Made by a program: the position numbers and the translations under genes
Part shown: one piece after another, positions 61,939 to 64,000 of the stretch
Layout of the letters: each line of letters opens with the position of its first letter
How positions within the stretch are numbered: the stretch's first letter is position 1
Assembly (NCBI RefSeq): GCF_051014685.1
Contig: NW_027478888.1
Span: 1 to 64,000, forward strand
Length of the DNA: 64,000 nucleotides
DNA from: Ptiloglossa arizonensis
Lineage: Eukaryota > Arthropoda > Insecta > Hymenoptera > Colletidae
Reading direction: 5' to 3'
Notes under the pieces: generated by a model
The model's database searches: none
What the model saw: the letters and a program-made list of their open reading frames with translations, nothing else
Told to the model about the DNA's origin: nothing

Positions 61939-63863
61939 TTGCATCTGAAAGTAGAAACTAGCCCCATTACAACGGTATGAGTAGTTTTCCCCTAGACCGT
62001 TCTGGTTATTCGTTTCGAGCATCAGAACTGCGAAAATTTGGAGTTTCTCAAGCGTTTCTTACCTCAAAACTGCCATATCTCGCGAACGGATTGACCAATC
62101 CGCAAAGTTTCTGTTGCATCTGAAAGTAGAAACTAGCCCCATTACAACGGTATGAGTAGTTTTCCCCTAGGCCGTTCTGGTTATTCGTTTCGAGCATCAG
62201 AACTGCGAAAATTTGGAGTTTCTCAAGCGTTTCTTACCTCAAAACTGCCATATCTCGCGAACGGATTGACCAATCCGCAAAGTTTCTGTTGCATCTGAAA
62301 GTAGAAACTAGCCCCATTACAACGGTATGAGTAGTTTTCCCCTAGACCGTTCTGGTAATTCGTTTCGAGCATCAGAACTGCGAAAATTTGGAGTTTCTCA
62401 AGCGTTTCTTACCTCAAAACTGCCATATCTCGCGAACGGATTGACCAATCCGCAAAGTTTCTGTTGCATCTGAAAGTAGAAACTAGCCCCATTACAACGG
62501 TATGAGTAGTTTTCCCCTAGACCGTTCTAGTTATTCGTTTCGAGCATCAGAACTGCGAAAATTTGGAGTTTCTCAAGCGTTTCTTACCTCAAAACTGCCA
62601 TATCTCGCGAACGGATTGACCAATCCGCAAAGTTTCTGTTGCATCTGAAAGTAGAAACTAGCCCCATTACAAAGGTATGAGTAGTTTTCCCCTAGACCGT
62701 TCTAGCTATTCGTTTCGAGCATCAGAACTGCGAAAATTTGGAGTTCCTCAAGCGTTTGTTACCTCAAAACAGCCATATCTCGCGAACGGATTGACCAATC
62801 CGCAAAGTTTCTGTTGCATCTGAAAGTAGAAACTCGCCCCATTACAACGGTATGAGTAGTTTTCCCCTAGGCCGTTCTAGTTATTCGTTTCGAGCATCAG
62901 AACTGCGAAAATTTGGAGTTTCTCAAGCGTTTCTTACCTCAAAACTGCCATATCTCGCGAACGGATTGACCAATCCGCAAAGTTTCTGTTGCATCTGAAA
63001 GTAGAAACTAGCCCCATTACAAAGGTATGAGTAGTTTTCCCCTAGACCGTTCTAGCTATTCGTTTCGAGCATCAGAACTGCGAAAATTTGGAGTTTCTCA
63101 AGCGTTTCTTACCTCAAAACTGCCATATCTCGCGAACGGATTGACCAATCCGCAAAGTTTCTGTTGCATCTGAAAGTAGAAACTCGCCCCATTACAACGG
63201 TATGAGTAGTTTTCCCCTAGGCCGTTCTAGTTATTCGTTTCGAGCATCAGAACTGCGAAAATTTGGAGTTTCTCAAGCGTTTCTTACTTCAAAACTGCCA
63301 TATCTCGCGAACGGACTGACCAATCCGCAAAGTTTCTGTTGCATCTGAAAGTAGAAACTAGCCCCATTACAACGGTATGAGTAGTTTTCCCCTAGACCGT
63401 TCTAGTTATTCGTTTCGAGCATCAGAACTGCGAAAATTTGGAGTTTCTCAAGCGTTTCTTACCTCAAAACTGCCATATCTCGCGAACGGATTGACCAATC
63501 CGCAAAGTTTCTGTTGCATCTGAAAGTAGAAACTAGCCCCATTACAAAGGTATGAGTAGTTTTCCCCTAGACCGTTCTAGCTATTCGTTTCGAGCATCAG
63601 AACTGCGAAAATTAGGAGTTTCTCAAGCGTTTCTTACCTCAAAACTGCCATATCTCGCGAACGGATTGACCAATCCGCAAAGTTTCTGTTGCATCTGAAA
63701 GTACAAACTCGCCCCATTACAACGGTATGAGTAGTTTTCCCCTAGGCCGTTCTAGTTATTCGTTTCGAGCATCAGAACTGCGAAAATTTGGAGTTTCTCA
63801 AGCGTTTCTTACTTCAAAGCTGCCATATCTCGCGAACGGACTGACCAATCCGCAAAGTTTCTG
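61939..63863 (+). repeat. M355-M365, right-hand monomers with a 2- to 3-monomer rhythm
   Basis: A66G; A58G+A66G; A66G with CTGGTAATT; plain; then alternating C35A+T68C (62639, 62989, 63514) and A22C+A58G (62814, 63164, 63689) copies. The last two pairs add C125T+T153C to the A22C member. Private changes are GTTCCTC and TTTGTTACC (62639), AAATTAGG (63514), and GTACAAAC with CAAAGCTGCC (63689). No gene or foreign sequence is seen. Confidence 0.85.
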
Positions 63864-64000
63864 TTGCATCTGAAAGTAGAAACTAGCCCCATTACAACGG
63901 TATGAGTAGTTTTCCCCTAGACCGTTCTGGTTATTCGTTTCGAGCATCAGAACTGCGAAAATTTGGAGTTTCTCAAGCGTTTCTTACCTCAAAACTGCCA
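63864..64000 (+). repeat. Partial monomer cut by the window edge (M366)
   Basis: The last 137 bases are p1-p137 of a monomer with A66G. The cut is only the edge of the window. There is no sign that the array ends here. Confidence 0.97.

Larger units (their letters stand above)
1..64000 (+). repeat. 175-bp satellite DNA array, 365 full monomers plus a partial one
   Basis: The block beginning TTGCATCTGA recurs at 1, 176, 351, 526 and so on to 63864, always in the same orientation. The spacing is 175 bases except for twelve steps of 174. I tracked the phase through the whole window. No monomer is missing its register, inverted or interrupted by foreign DNA. Copies differ from the consensus at roughly zero to six positions, mostly single substitutions shared between copies. 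The consensus has 75 G+C in 175 and ten CpG sites. Long homogeneous arrays with units near nucleosome length are typical of eukaryotic centromeric and pericentromeric satellites, so that location is my inference. I cannot name the family or species. The array runs off both ends of the window. Confidence 0.99.

Noticed and set aside
1..64000. CRISPR array
   Set aside because: Regular spacing could suggest one, but the whole 175-bp unit is repeated with no unique spacers, and no cas genes are present.
1..64000. Known centromere satellite families (human alpha satellite, Arabidopsis 178-bp, maize CentC)
   Set aside because: Unit length is similar to some of them, but I do not recognise their sequence in this consensus. 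Length alone is not evidence of kinship.
1..64000. tRNA, 5S rRNA or polymerase III promoter inside the monomer
   Set aside because: No convincing A or B box pair, cloverleaf or 5S-like sequence was found on either strand. T-runs are at most four or five bases long.

Overview
The whole 64,000-base window is one uninterrupted head-to-tail satellite DNA array. The unit is 175 bp with about 43% GC (75 of 175 bases in the consensus I read). The window holds 365 complete monomers plus a 137-base partial copy at the right edge, all in one orientation. I see no unique sequence, transposon, inversion, RNA gene or credible protein gene, and neither edge of the array lies inside the window. Coordinates below use p1 for the first T of TTGCATCTGA and number the monomers M1 to M366.

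Monomer starts can be rebuilt as follows, with 175-base steps inside each range: M1-M25 from 1, M26-M125 from 4375, M126-M144 from 21874, M145-M156 from 25198, M157-M177 from 27297, M178-M190 from 30971, M191-M201 from 33245, M202-M240 from 35169, M241-M250 from 41993, M251-M258 from 43742, M259-M318 from 45141, M319-M326 from 55640, M327-M366 from 57039. The twelve shifts are single-base deletions. Eleven of them are the same inherited allele.

Layout: recurring combinations of point variants show a mosaic of higher-order repeats. These are a near-perfect 20-monomer tandem duplication (1226-8224), a 12-monomer repeat (8225-12249), a run of 3-monomer units (11900-14174), a mixed zone (15225-21873), interleaved 31-, 33-, 34- and 12-monomer repeats (22399-33594), an 11 to 16-monomer zone (33945-43567), a clean 13-monomer tandem duplication (45316-49865), an 8-monomer repeat (55466-58088) and an 11-monomer tandem duplication (58089-61938). 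The flanks (1-29 kb and 52-64 kb) share a variant set that is missing from the centre (29-52 kb). The centre has its own set. This looks like a younger expansion nested in an older layer.

Organism: a long uniform satellite array with a roughly nucleosome-length unit and higher-order structure points to a eukaryotic centromeric or pericentromeric region. I do not recognise the family. CpG is not depleted (10 sites per monomer, observed/expected about 1.26), which argues against a heavily CpG-methylated germline such as that of vertebrates. It fits many invertebrates better, but this is weak evidence. Nothing in the window works as a gene system. Any function would be structural, through chromatin, centromere or heterochromatin, or through transcripts of the repeat.
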